The position numbers and the translations under genes were made by a program. A DNA stretch of 64,000 nt from Formicarius rufipectus (Eukaryota; Chordata; Aves; Passeriformes; Formicariidae): the NCBI GenBank assembly GCA_013399695.1, contig VXAU01002306.1, positions 1,148,588-1,212,587 of the forward strand. The letters are read 5' to 3'. Of this stretch, positions 1 to 12,082 are shown piece by piece. Each line of letters opens with the position of its first letter. The stretch's first letter is position 1. A model generated the notes under the pieces. The model was given only the letters and a program-made list of their open reading frames with translations. It was not told the DNA's origin and did no database searches.

Positions 1-3000
1 CCTCTACTGTACTAACAAGACAATATGAAGCATTTCTGTATCTGACTTACTTTCCCAGGGCAATCACATGATGAAACACACCACAGTCCCTCATTATTAA
101 AACCCAAGTTTGCTCTTAAAGAAGCTGCATTTCCCTTTGCTCACAGGGTAGACTCCCTAAAGATGGCCTTGCTCTAAGGTTGTATTGTGACCTGCACTCA
201 GGAGGCAGCACGTTTTGATGTCCACGTGGACACCCTGTTTCCAATCTTTCCAGCCTATCCCTGTGTTCCTCCATGTCCCACTCAGTTCATGGACTCCTCC
301 GCCCTCAAATAATTCAAACTTCTCTCCGACTCTGGGCTCTTGTTCCAACCTCTTCCTTCACCTTCACACTGATGTCTGGTCCCATCCTTGTCCCTGTGGT
401 CACCTCCTCCCAGCTGTCTATGCCCAGGGGTCATGGCAAGGACTGTCTCCCTGTGTGCAGCTCCAGGGCAAAGGACAGCAGCCCCTTCAGTGAAGTCTCT
501 CAAGGCCAAACAAGTCTAATGGCTGACCTTTTGGTCTGAGACATTTCTGCTGAAGCAATTAACACATAAAGGCAGAGAAAAAATGCAATTTCACGTGGAC
601 AATGCTGGAGACCTTGTTGCTATTCGTTAGCTCATTAAGGATTCCAGTTTAAACAACTAAAAATGTTAAAAGCAATCCTCTATCTATCTAATCCGATCTA
701 TTTGGCACCACAGCCACATAAGCTAAAGTAACAAATTAGAAATGCACCCGGAAATTGTGAAAATTTGCAGCTGATGTAAAAGAGTTACCCCTGAGCAATT
801 CTCTCCCGCTAGGTTCTCTGTCCCTCAGAGAATGTCATTTACATCACTAAACAATCTCAATTTGAAGGAGTTCAACCCACTGTTGCTTTTTCAACCCTGC
901 CAAGTGAGGATCCCTGACAGGACAGTACGGACAGGCAAAGTCAAGACTCTTCATGTGCCTGCACTTTCTTCTCAAGCAGTTCAGCAGCACCACAGGCTAT
1001 GTGACACCATTACATGTCCCTTCACCTGCTGCCAACACTTCTTCAGGCTCCAGCAGCACACATGCATGAAATAATGTCAAAAACATTGCATTTGGGGCTG
1101 TTCTTCAGGACCAAGAGGAGTTGTTGCTGAACCTCTGGGAAGGCATCTTGGTGATGCTCCGTTGCCACCCCTTGACAGCGGTGATGTTTATCACACAACT
1201 GCTGGATGGGTTTAGTGGATCTCCAAGATTATTTTGGCCCAAACACACAGCAAATTTTACACGACAGAGCCTTTTCAATGACATGCAGAGCGTGGAAATG
1301 ATGCAGTAACCTGTTTGTGTAGTGCTCTGTCAGCTGTTTCCCTAGACTCTTGAAAAACTGACATGGTTCCTCAAGGGACTTACTTGATTAAAGAACATTA
1401 ATGAATTGAGTGAACATCTGTGCTGTTTTCCTACTAATCATTAAAATTAGCTAGGAATTGCAATTTCCTTAAAAGTGAAAAGTATACTGAATAGGTGCAG
1501 CCCACTTTTTCACAACATTTGGGTAGGGCCAAGCAACTGCAGCCTTTACCTTAACTGTTCCTGAGAGATTTTTACAGCCCTGTGGTGGAAGTTTTCTTCC
1601 TGGATAGCCTGACAATAGGAGCAGTTTATTCTTGGCTTCACGCATTAACATATTAACCATGACACTGCTGACATTTGTTGCTAAGTAAAATTGATTGTAA
1701 ATGGTCTAGAAAGCTGCCATTAAATTTAGAAATTATTTTGGGAGTCTGAAATTAAGTACTGTCAACACAACTCATGTTTCCACTTATACTCAAATGTGAC
1801 AGGAATTTTAATGGCTTCTCCAAACTCCACACATAAAAGAAGAAGGGAGATAAGAGTAATGATTTTAATTGCTCTCAAACTGTATTACATAAAGCAATGA
1901 CCTATATGGTATCATAAGAGCTCAAAGACTAACCAACAGGACAGAGTAAGCAAGAGGGATAGATGGGGGAAAATGTCATGTTACACACAGAAGGGAAACG
2001 TTGCTTCATCCCCCCTCCATCCTCAAGTGTTCAAGTGTAAGCCACGAAGTCAAAATACACCCAAGAATCACCCTTTTCCTCACACGGGAGACATTCCCAG
2101 GGCTTTATTCCCTGAGATCAAAGGAGGAAGCCACAGAGAGCCAAGCCACTGCTGTGCAGCACCGGGATGAGGTGGAGATTAACAGCAAAAAGGAGATTTC
2201 ACTGCACGTGGCAGGAGCCAACTCAGAGGCTGGAGACTGCAAGTATCAGATGACTACAAAAGAGAACAACTCTGAATAAGAAGGCAGACTCATTTAAGCT
2301 GTTCTTAATAGCAGTGCAGACACTTAGTCTAGAGGTAATCATTGCAAGAGGCAGTCTGGAATTAGTACAGGAGTGCTCAGACATGTAATATTAAGCTGCA
2401 GAGAGAATTGGAGGATTCATGCCAATATTAAGGGTATTTGTAAAATTTTTCAGAGGCTTAAGAACTATTTATCTCCAGTACAGAGTCACCTGCACAAGGA
2501 CTGTACTCAGCCACTAGTCTGCAATGTACTCAGTTGTGTGCTTTTTCTGAAATGATTTAACAAAGACTGGGTGACTCAGGGAAATGAAACACCTCTCTCA
2601 GGACCTTCACTTTAAATATCTACTAACTGGAGATTTCCCTCAGCACGTTGTACTCTGATTCCTGCTTAATAAACTAAATTATGGACGCCTGAGAATTTCT
2701 ACTCAAGGCAGGCTGAATTGGTCCTCTAACCCTCTCATATCTGTACCCGGCACCAGCTTCAGAGAAGGGGGCCAGGAAGAGGCACCCCAGAGAACTGGAA
2801 GACCAGCAGCAGCCCCTGAGAACCCGCCAGCACTCAGCTATGAGCATCTCAGGACAAAGGGATGGGTGAGGCAGCACCTGGAACCTGTTCCACTCACATG
2901 GCCCTCAGCCTCAGGAGAGACCAGCCATGGGCATCCCAGCTGGACCTGGACCCAGAACCACTTGGAACTTCTGCAGAAGTAGGAAAGTTAAGCTGGGAGT

Positions 3001-3928
3001 TCACCAGACCTTGCCTGCTCTGGTATCCCAACAATAATAATGATCTTATTTAGCCTGTTTTCCTTCTCTTCCTACTCAAGTTTTTCATTGTCATAGGGGC
3101 TCCAAAACCATGTCAACAGCTGACAGTCAAATTCCGTCTGGAATAAGATTGTTCCCCCTTCTTTTTAGCTCACAGTGCACAGAGTTTAAATCCCACTGAA
3201 GGATTAAAAAAATAATCTATTTGCTGTCATGATATCATTCCTCAGGCTTATCTACTTTCTTTGGGCAGTAAATACACTTTTTGTGCTAGCTGGCACGACT
3301 CCAGCCCAGTATTAAAATGGCGTAAAAACTCCGCATAAAAGAAAAAAGGAATTTGCCAACTCGTAGCCTTTTACAAAAGAGGCCTTCTTCTCCTGCCTGA
3401 GGGCTTTATGCTTCTGAAAACCAAGCACACCACTCGCAGACTGCCATCAAGAGCCTCTAAAAGAACTACTGAAGTTTGACAGTGTGCCCCTTTTTAGCAA
3501 CTGGTGTGTGCAACGTTCTCTGCGAAAAAGTTCCAGCGCGATCGCAGAGAAAGTGCCACCGTTCACTCCACGAGGTGTTCTGGGCTGGAGAATCCACGGA
3601 TCCCGGAATGCATGGGAGGGGACAAGCAGGAGATGTGCCCTGGATGGCTTCTCCCCACAGTACAGAGCTGTCCTGGAGACCGTGTCTTACCGGAGAGCAG
3701 AAACACCTCGGAGAATGCAGGACTATTTGTAGCAGGGAAATAAAAATAAAAGCTGAGGCTGTTTGGGAGGTGTGTGCATAGAGCAGCCACTGAGCTTCAA
3801 ATGAGCATGGGGAGGAGGCAGGGGGAATGTAGCCAAAACCACAGATTGGGTCATAACCCCGATCTCATAAAAAATTATCTCTGTCACAAAGAAAATGTTG
3901 TGGCTGCACATAAAGAGGAAACACTCAC
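1..3928 (-). other. PCSK2: PCSK2 intron 2, partial
   Basis: Intron sequence downstream of exon 2, beginning GTGAGT on the minus strand and continuing past the left edge of the window. I looked for the next PC2 exon on the minus strand, expected to carry a KMALQQ-like start, an RKKR cleavage site and DINEIDIN-like sequence, and did not find it. A locally CpG-containing patch near 3.5-3.6 kb holds a 10-bp inverted repeat. Nothing else was recognised. Confidence 0.9.
3516..3551. repeat. Inverted repeat, 10-bp arms, 16-base loop
   Basis: TTCTCTGCGA and TCGCAGAGAA are perfectly complementary, separated by a CpG-containing loop. It lies in intron 2, about 380 bp past exon 2. Confidence 0.95.
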
Positions 3929-4033
3929 CCTGGAGTCCTTTTCCAGACGAAGCTTGTGTTGGAGACTGCGTCTTCTCCGGGCTTTAGGAATGCCATTGTG
4001 ATAAAAGAAGTATCCAGATTCTAAAAAAGGGAG
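3929..4033 (-). CDS. PCSK2: PCSK2 coding exon 2: prodomain segment with basic cluster
   Basis: Second PCSK2 coding exon, 35 codons, read from CTCCCTTTT (LPF) to TCCAGG (SR). It encodes LPFLESGYFFYHNG, then IPKARRRRSLQHK, then LRLEKDSR. The YFFYHNG core and the basic cluster followed by SL.HK match the PC2 proregion (mammals: YHFYHNG and KAKRRRSLHHK, from memory). The cluster is the internal, secondary processing region of the propeptide, which acts as an intramolecular chaperone and inhibitor. The acceptor is a pyrimidine-rich tract ending CTTCTCCAG, and the donor is GTGAGT immediately after the Arg codon. Both edges are phase 0, so the exon joins exon 1 without a frame change. The next exon, expected to carry the primary RKKR-type cleavage site, is not in the window. 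Confidence 0.96.
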
Positions 4034-4705
4034 CTGGAGAAGAGACAGAAAAAAAACAATCATGGAGCTATTAGATGTTAATAAGGATGACAAGAAAACT
4101 TCTACCTGTGAAGCGAGTCAGGAATCTACAATGAGACGTGTAAACAGTTATGTCAAGGAGCCTGAATCCCTCGTGGAATGTCACTCCTAAATTACTTTTG
4201 AAACGTGTGCCCAGCAGCATTGAAGTTGTTTGCCACAGGTTTACAAGGCGTAACTTCACTTGTATGTACTCGGTACTATTTCCACCTTACGTTTGAGATC
4301 AACAGTGCCAATGTTCCTGACAGGCATCCCAGATCGAAACAGGATGCGCTCTCTGTTTCCTGAAAAAAGCCTGAATAAAAGACCACAACGAGCTGCAAAC
4401 GATTTGAAACTACACAGAGCATGCTGCAGCAGAACAGCCTCACACCAGCGCTTTGCTGAGCTGCTGTACTACAGCGTGTGCTGTACGGCAGCAAGCAAAC
4501 AACTGGAACTGGTAAGGCAAGACGGCAAAGAAACGATTTCCACCCCAAGATAAATATGATCCTTGGAATTTCTTCTGAACACCACGAAACGGAAGAACAC
4601 CAGGAAAACAGCTCAGTGTCCCGGGTGGGAACAGTCTGGTGCAGCTTTAATGTTCAAGACATTTAGGCAGCAAGCAAACACCTCCTGAGTGCTTCCCAGC
4701 CCTAC

Positions 4706-4841
4706 ATTAGGAGAATTATTAGGAAGGAAGGTGTATGGCCATTACAAAATTCATCTCCTCAGGACTGGCAGAGAGTGACTGAAAGGCAGCAGACATTGAG
4801 CTTTGAGAAGGCTAAAAGACATATTAGGAGAATTATTAGGA
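4706..4841 (+). repeat. Pair of 19-bp direct repeats 117 bp apart
   Basis: ATTAGGAGAATTATTAGGA occurs at 4706-4724 and again at 4823-4841, with a further GAATTAG after the second copy. The unit itself is made of repeated ATTAGGA. It lies about 700 bp upstream of PCSK2 exon 2 in transcript terms (intron 1). It could be a remnant of a local duplication. Confidence 0.85.
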
Positions 4842-4995
4842 GAATTAGCATCCCACTTCCAGCAGTCCATTAGGAGGCTTCACTTGTATCTCAACTTCTA
4901 CATCTCTTTCCCCATTCCAGCTCAGTAGGGATATTCTGGTTAAATCTAAGCAAGTAACTGCATTTTTAAACTAAGCTTCTCCTTGCAGAAGGTGG

Positions 4996-5010
4996 AAAAA
5001 AAAAAAAAAA
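4996..5010 (+). repeat. A15 homopolymer
   Basis: Simple A run in intron 1, about 960 bp from exon 2. Confidence 0.95.
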
Positions 5011-7684
5011 GTTGGGAAGGTTCATTATATGTTAACACTGTGAACATTTCAACTTCAAAGGTTTGACTACCCTGCATGTAAAGTGACTACTTAAAAGAGA
5101 TATTCCAGAACAGCTGTGACAGCCCTGTTCCTTCTCCTTTTTATTATCTATACTTCATGGGAACGTAAACATCTTAGCAGGAGTTCAAAGTTCTTCACTG
5201 AAATACCGAGGCTGGTATCTAGAGAGAATAATCATTGGGAAAACCTGGGCTGAATAAGGGTAGCAGGATCCTGCTGTCGTACAAACAGATCCTGCTCCTC
5301 TATATGGGTATTTACAGTGCAAAAATGCAACTTTCTTTCTGCAAAATCATCTCCTGCTTCAGGCAATACATCACCGTATCTGGTGCAGTCCCACAAGCAC
5401 ATGAAGCAACGTGGAAATGGAAGGCTGAATTCTGAAAATGTAAAATCTGGTCACAGTCCAAAAATGAGTATGCAAGTTTGGGGTTGATTTTTTACCCCCC
5501 CTGCAAAGTCATTGTTTATTTTAATTGAAACATTTAATGTCACTGAAGTCAAAGCATTTCATTTTCACGTTTAAAATTCCATTGTGTAGGATGCAAAATA
5601 CATCAATGCGAAGTAACGTTAAAAAAAAATACATCAAAGTATTCTGTTAAGATAAAAAGATAACCTTTTATATGCATTTAAAAAGACAAGGAGATTTCAT
5701 GAAAATCATTGTGGTTCCTTGGAGCTGACCTGCACGGCCGACTGGAGAACTCTTCTGGGTGAATAACCAGAATATTTTGTATCAGCTCCGTACACATGTA
5801 AAGAACACAACAACTGAGGCACAAGGAGAAAGGAGACTATGAAAGCTCACAGCAGTGGCTGCAGAACCCTCTGACATTTCAGATGTGTCCTCAGAGTCAC
5901 AGCTCTGAAGGTTCAAATTCTCTCTGGGTTTATGCAATTGTTTTCAAAAGCAGATTTACTATTACGCTTGTATCTGACATCTTTACCAACTGGGTAATCA
6001 GGTATTCCCATCATCCAGCCTCTGGCAATAGATCTGACTCTCCAGGAAAAGGCCCTTCCCCCACGTTGGATACATTTATGCCTCAAAAACACAGAAGGGG
6101 GAAAGAAAACCACAAAGCACCTAAATAGCCAGATCAGTTACAGCCTGAAATCCATCTTGGCGTGCAAACCATTAGCATCCATCACAAGACATGGCCCAAT
6201 TACCCCTCTAATTTCTTTCAGTGAAATCAAGCCGTTTGCCTTATTTTTATCTCAGTATCAACTATTCAAATCAATTCCAATCAAATATTGATCTTGATGT
6301 TCTTCCATTAAGGAACAGCCTCAGCAGTTTGGAAATATAGAACACACATCTGCTGTTCATTTTCTGTAGGGGGTTGGTTTCTAGTGCCTCCTAGAAGGAA
6401 GCAATATATCACATAGCAAACTTTTAAAGTTGATGTATTCGAGTCTGATTTGCAATTACAGTTAGCACAACAATGACCAGATTTATGGACAAAGTCTGAC
6501 CATTTCACTCTTTCCACAGTTACCCCAGTAATCTTTGAGGAACTCAGATACGGGTTGCATGGTTTGCACACTGGATCAAGGAAACTGGAGGCGAACACAC
6601 AGGAAGGCAGCTAAGTGAGGCAATACCTGAAGGATGACATGATCAAACACCGTGGATTGTGAATAATTAACACCAGAATCCAAGCAATTTGCAGGAAGAA
6701 TCTAAACACTGCAGCAAATCCCTAAAATTAATCAATGTACACACGGGAGAAGTCAGACGCCAGCAAAAGGGTCTAAAATGTCAAAGGTTTTTTTGAGGAT
6801 TTTACACAGAGATCTGCAAAAACCACAAGCAATGACTGAAGCCTCCAGTTCTGATGAACTGCTGCCACCTCCTCAGCAGCAACCAAGCTGCAGGACACAG
6901 GTAGCTCCCACCAGGGTTTGCATCCCCACTATTATCTTCCCCGGGAGGTCTCCTCTGCTTTGGAGCCACAGCAAAAAGGGCAAATAGCAAAATGAACAGT
7001 GCATGTAATGAAGTGAAATGAGAACAGAAGGGCTCCTGTATGGAAAGTCTCCAAAGTGTCACCAGCAGCAGCTACTCTGCAATATTCCCATTGTAAAGCT
7101 GGAATTGCATTGGAGTAAAGCTCCTATTTCGGCAGCAGCGGGCTCGGCATGTAGCATGGAACAGCAACGCGCTCAGCCCTGGGGGCTCAGGGTCTCTCTG
7201 TGAGACAAGCAAAGCTTCCTGCCCTCAGAGTAAAATTAGCAATTAAGTAAGATAACTAATTATTGGAAAGCACTTGAATATTCAAGGGAGGAGGATTATT
7301 CAGAATTAAAAAAGGGCCTGCTATTGCCTTGATGTATAAATGTGGTCCAGCACAAAGCAGGACTCTCAGAAATTACAAGCACTGTGTTACTTTCAATATT
7401 TGTACAGAATTACTGCTGAAAAATACACACAAGCAAAACCAGAATCACAAATACAAAGTTTTGCTCTATTTGCTATGTTGTATCTCCACCTGACTCCTCC
7501 TCCTCCTCCTCTTCAGATCTGCAGCCTCCCCATGGTTAATAGTAACACTTTCTGAATAAAGATTAAATCTGTTTGACCTCTTTCCTGAAAGGACATGGAC
7601 CAGAAAATGCCTTTTAAAAATTCAGTGTTCAACTAAATGGAGGAAAGAAAAACTCAATGGAAGAGGCTTCTCTGAAGGAAAAAT

Positions 7685-7738
7685 GCACTTGATGACCTCA
7701 AATGTATTTTCCAACCTTAAAGATTCTATGATTCTATT
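7685..7738 (+). mobile_element. CR1 LINE fragment, extreme 3' end
   Basis: About 54 bp reading CACTTGATGACCTCAAATG, then TTTTCCAACCTTAAAG, then ATTCTATGATTCTATT. This matches the terminal part of avian CR1 (TGATCTTTAAGGTCCCTTCCAACC, followed by the ATTCTATGA repeat, from memory). CR1 copies are usually 5'-truncated and end in this short repeat rather than poly(A). It lies within PCSK2 intron 1, antisense to the gene. It is diverged and presumably old. Confidence 0.8.
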
Positions 7739-9264
7739 CAAGTGATAGAAAGAAGCAGGAAACACTTCAGATTGTGCAGATTTTTAGCACCAACATCTCT
7801 GAGGTATCTCAGCTGTTCTCAGACTACTGTTCCATCACAGAAGTCCAGGTGTAATTATTGTTGAAATAAAGTTAGTTAAATTCATGGCCCCCAACCTTTC
7901 TGCACTCTCCTCCTTATATATCACAGTCTTTCCCCAGCAAGAAAAGGGAGCAGAAAATGTACTCTGAGCTTCCCTAGATGCCACTCCTGGGAAGAAGGGC
8001 TGTAAACAGGCAGCTACAATTCCACCCCCTTGACAGGCCCAGGCATTGCTTCTGGCAGACCATTCCCTGGGATTGAAGGAAAAAAGAGGGTAAAAAAAGA
8101 GCCCACTGCTGAGCCCCCTACTACAGATCTGCTCCAAGAAGGAAAAAAAAATTAGGTATAAGGTAGCCTGTTCCTCACAGGCACCTGATCTAGGACGGAG
8201 CAGCACACACGGCTCCCATCCCTTCTTGTCCATTTGAGAGAGAAAAGTCAAACTGCCCTTCTTTCTTGGTCTTGCCTTGGATAACATACACAGTGGCACC
8301 AGATGTGGTTCTACATGCCACAAAGCAAAGGACATCAGCATCAGCTTCAAAGTAGTGCAGGAATTTAATGAAAAGAAACCACAGAAAGACTAAATTCAGA
8401 CACTGTTCCTCATTCTACAACTGCAGCACTGAGGCCACCTCGGGAAGAGCTAACACTGAAAACAACCATAAAAGAATCAGCATCACCTGGCCAGAAGAGC
8501 CCATCTGCAGCAAAATCATCATGAAGCAGCAATAAATACTTAAAAAGAAAAACCAAGTTGAATCAAGCTGCCAGTGGCATCTGTATTTTACCTGGATTTC
8601 AGTGAGAGGTCTAGCATTTAGAGCTTGTCACTAGTTTTAAGAGGTGACAAATACAATATGAAAATAAAGAGGAACCCTGGTTCCCAGGCTTACCTTTAAC
8701 ATTAAATTTTACTGGCTCCTCATCTTTAACATTACATTTCAGTGGCTCTATCTACATATATCTCACAAGCAAATTATGGTGTCCACAAAAAGCTTAAGAG
8801 CAGCCTGGATTGCCCCCTCCTGTTTTAATGGGAATGATCTCTCCCCAGCCTTCTCATGTTGGTTCATGCAAGGCAGCATCCCTACAGCACACTGCCAGCT
8901 TTTGTGCACCATTTCCAAAGCTTTCTCCCCAATAATGTCATATTCTAAGACCAGCTCACCTCAACCTTTTGTTGAGGTTCCTCTCCCAAGTTACTAATGG
9001 GGACAACAGTCTGTAACAACTTTCTCTGGAGAAAAAAATAATTTATAAATACAAGCAAGGGGAGATTTTTAACAAGTTACCCCGGTGTAACACCTCCTTT
9101 GCTCACCAAAATCAGCATAAATGGGTCACTCAGTGCATAAGACTCATGGAAAACTCTCATCCAGCCAGGCTGACAAGAAGCCCCTCCTCAGGACTCCTTG
9201 CCTTTCTTAATATGTATATGTGATGGTTCAAACATTGGTGCTAAAGAAACCCTTTGCTCTGAGG

Positions 9265-9281
9265 AAAAAAAAAAAAAAAAA
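9265..9281 (+). repeat. A17 homopolymer
   Basis: Simple A run in intron 1, with a second A-rich patch 27 bp downstream. No retroposed body recognised. Confidence 0.95.
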
Positions 9282-9575
9282 CAACAATACTCATCCCCTA
9301 AATAATTAAAAAAAAAAAATTGAAGAGTATAACACAAAACATCTCTCCCCACAGAGTTCAAGCACTGCCCAGGCATCACTTCTGTCTTTAAAAGGAGCCA
9401 TATATCAGCACAGGTGAGCTCTTCCATCCCATTACTGCTCAGTAATTACACCAATGGAAAATACGACCTAACCCTGGTCCAAGTAAATGTATTTGGAGCC
9501 TTCCTGGGCCCCAGTGGCCTCACTCCTTCCGTGGCCACTGTAGCTGAAGCACAACAAAGTGTCTCGCAGCAGAAA

Positions 9576-9597
9576 TTAGAAACCTTTTAGAAACCTT
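9576..9597 (+). repeat. Direct repeat, 2 x 11 bp
   Basis: TTAGAAACCTT occurs twice without a gap. It is short and probably a slippage product in intron 1. Confidence 0.85.
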
Positions 9598-10213
9598 TTC
9601 ATCCGAGTTTTACCAAATGCACTGAGGACGCTTATAAATATTCAATATGAATTTTTAAACTCTCTTTCTCTCCTTTTCCCTCACCCCAATTAGCATTAGA
9701 AATCGTTTTACTTTTAAATACACAGATGGGAGCCAAGTCTGAAGTCAAAAGCACTCGCTCACTATAGCGACGAGGGCCGTGCAAGAGAAGAAACACAGGC
9801 AGCCCCAGGCACCCGAATAACACAGAACAAAGCACCAGCGAGAAAGGATTAATTCAAAGGTTGGTGGGGAAATGTGAAATAGCACAGAGCTCTAAAGCCG
9901 TGCCACAGCTTACCCAACACGAAATCCAGTCCACCGTGTCCCCACGGCCCCAGGCAAGGATTTCACGCTTTCTCATTAGCGTGCTATAATTACTCTGAAG
10001 GCTCTGCACGAAGACCTCAGGTGGAGCCAGGGATCTGCACAAGCTCCAAAGAGCTTGGCACAATCAGGCTCAGGTCTGAGTGTCACCACTCAGGCTTGAT
10101 GGCTCATTTCTCATGGCACCTGTGTCTTACTCAGCTGCCTCCACCAAAGCCTTGCCTCGGCAAGTCTGGCAGGTGCAGGTGTTAGCCATCACTTTAACAC
10201 CTACATTTCATCC

Positions 10214-10289
10214 TAAAACATCACCAGATGATCCTTGTGGAATCAACTGACTAAAACATCATCAGATGATCTTTGTGAAATCAGCTGAT
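10214..10289 (+). repeat. Imperfect tandem duplication, 2 x 38 bp
   Basis: Two adjacent 38-bp units, each beginning TAAAACATCA and containing CAGATGATC and TTTGTG or CTTGTG, differ at a handful of positions. The divergence suggests an older duplication. It lies within PCSK2 intron 1. Confidence 0.93.
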
Positions 10290-12065
10290 TAACACCCAGT
10301 GAAACACACTCCTACAAAATAATACAGGGATGTCTGATTTAAATACTTTCATATGCTTTGAGCTCTATTTCATATAAATACCCAACCACCTCTTAAAGGA
10401 ATTAACAATAGGTGGTGGCAGTAAGGAAGGACCGTGACTAGAGATATCCAGAAGCCAAGGGAAATATTGTAACCCAAGGCCACCTGTTACTGTTATTCAG
10501 GATCTTGGTTATCCCATAAAGAAAGAAGAAATCTTGCTTTAAAAAGTCCTATTAAGTCTTTCTCAAGACAACGAAGTAGATTCCAATGGTTTCTGAAAGG
10601 TTCCCTCACCTCCAAAGCAAAATGGCCTTTCCTCTGGAAACAGTGTAAAGTCAGAGGTGATACCCAAAGACTTTGCAGAATATATACCTTTGGATTTTAT
10701 TTTATCCAAAAGGATAAAACTAAGTCTTCTGCCTAGTCCCTCTTGCGTGCAGCAACCACAAGGTTAAACAGTCTTCCCAGCAGCTGGGTGTGAGGAATTT
10801 AGTAAATACATGGAAGTAAATGGAAGAAACAGAACAGGTTGTGGACTGTTCCTACACTGACATGTCCAGTCTGCCCATGTGGAATTCACCTGAATTCCCT
10901 GCACAATTTGTGGGTGGGAGTGGGGGGGCAGGATGGTGGGGAAAAGCCACTTTCAAAGCAGGATTCTTTTGACCCATTTTAGGTGGCCATGTTAAAATAT
11001 GGGCAGAGTTGAGCCCCAGGAGCACCTCCTTCACTCCAGAGTCTGTAAGAGAAGCACAGCTGTTTGTGTTCAGGTAGCTCCATTCTGATGTTAAATGGCT
11101 ACTTTCTAATTTTCTCATCACTTTTGTTGTTCCATTATCACACCCAGTGCTTCCCAGCACTTGCAAAACACTGCTCCGTTGGTGTGGTTACAATTTCACT
11201 GTATTTGGAATTCCATCTGCCACTGAATGAATCACACAGGTGTAACATTTTACTGTATTTGTATCACTTAAGTGTGCTACTGAAGAGCTCCATCCTGCAC
11301 CTAAGAGTCATTTAAGTCACTGGTGACAAGACCAGATTTGCTGATAGTTTTATCAGTGAACTGGAGAAGCCATTTGAGGCTTTTAAGAGAGTTATTCTAG
11401 TTCATGTGAATGGATCTGTGCAGTTCAGAGAGTTTTCTCTGTTACTCCCCAGTAACTGTAAATGCCATTATTGATTCTACCACATGAATTGTCGAAAGCA
11501 GGATATTCCCCAGATTTCGAGGATCAGGTTGTTGCTGGTACACCAGCACTTACACCGGACTGTCTGGGTTAATCCAGATTGTCATTACCTGGAGTAGGTG
11601 ATTATTACTGCTTGGCTGGCAGCCTGAAGTGAAGGCTGAGCAATCATCATTATGTCCTCTTACATAAATGTTGAGTATTGTGCAAGAAGAGCACCTCACT
11701 CAAGCCCTGGGCACCAGGAAAAACCCTGGATCTCAAGCAGCCAGAAAAGTCACTGGGAGCTTCTATCAGCTGTGTTGTCGTTTTTAGCCACTGGGAAAAG
11801 GAGACAGCCCCCTTCAATCGTTCAGCTGCTGGGCTCCATACCAACCACACAAACAAACAGACACAGATGAACCACAACCACACAGAGAAACATGCACGTC
11901 ATTTAGAATAATGAAGTAAATATGATTCCATCAGAAGTCGGATTCATTGAATTTTCTTAAAACTGGTATGTGTAACAAAAAAAGGAATTATTTTCACAAT
12001 TTGGAAAAATTTTACCCAGCCTGTTAAAACAAAAGAAAAACATCTCCATCACCACCACTCCCTCC

Positions 12066-12082
12066 AAAAAAAAAAAAAAAAA
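12066..12082 (+). repeat. A17 homopolymer next to G-rich tract
   Basis: Seventeen A followed by GGGGGGTGGTGGGG, then A-rich sequence. Low complexity in intron 1. Confidence 0.95.

Noticed and set aside
1..3928. PCSK2 exon 3
   Set aside because: No minus-strand segment resembles the expected exon 3 start, primary cleavage site or catalytic-domain beginning; it must lie left of the window.
7835..8350. 171-codon minus-strand open frame
   Set aside because: No family resemblance, located inside intron 1, and within the length range expected by chance.
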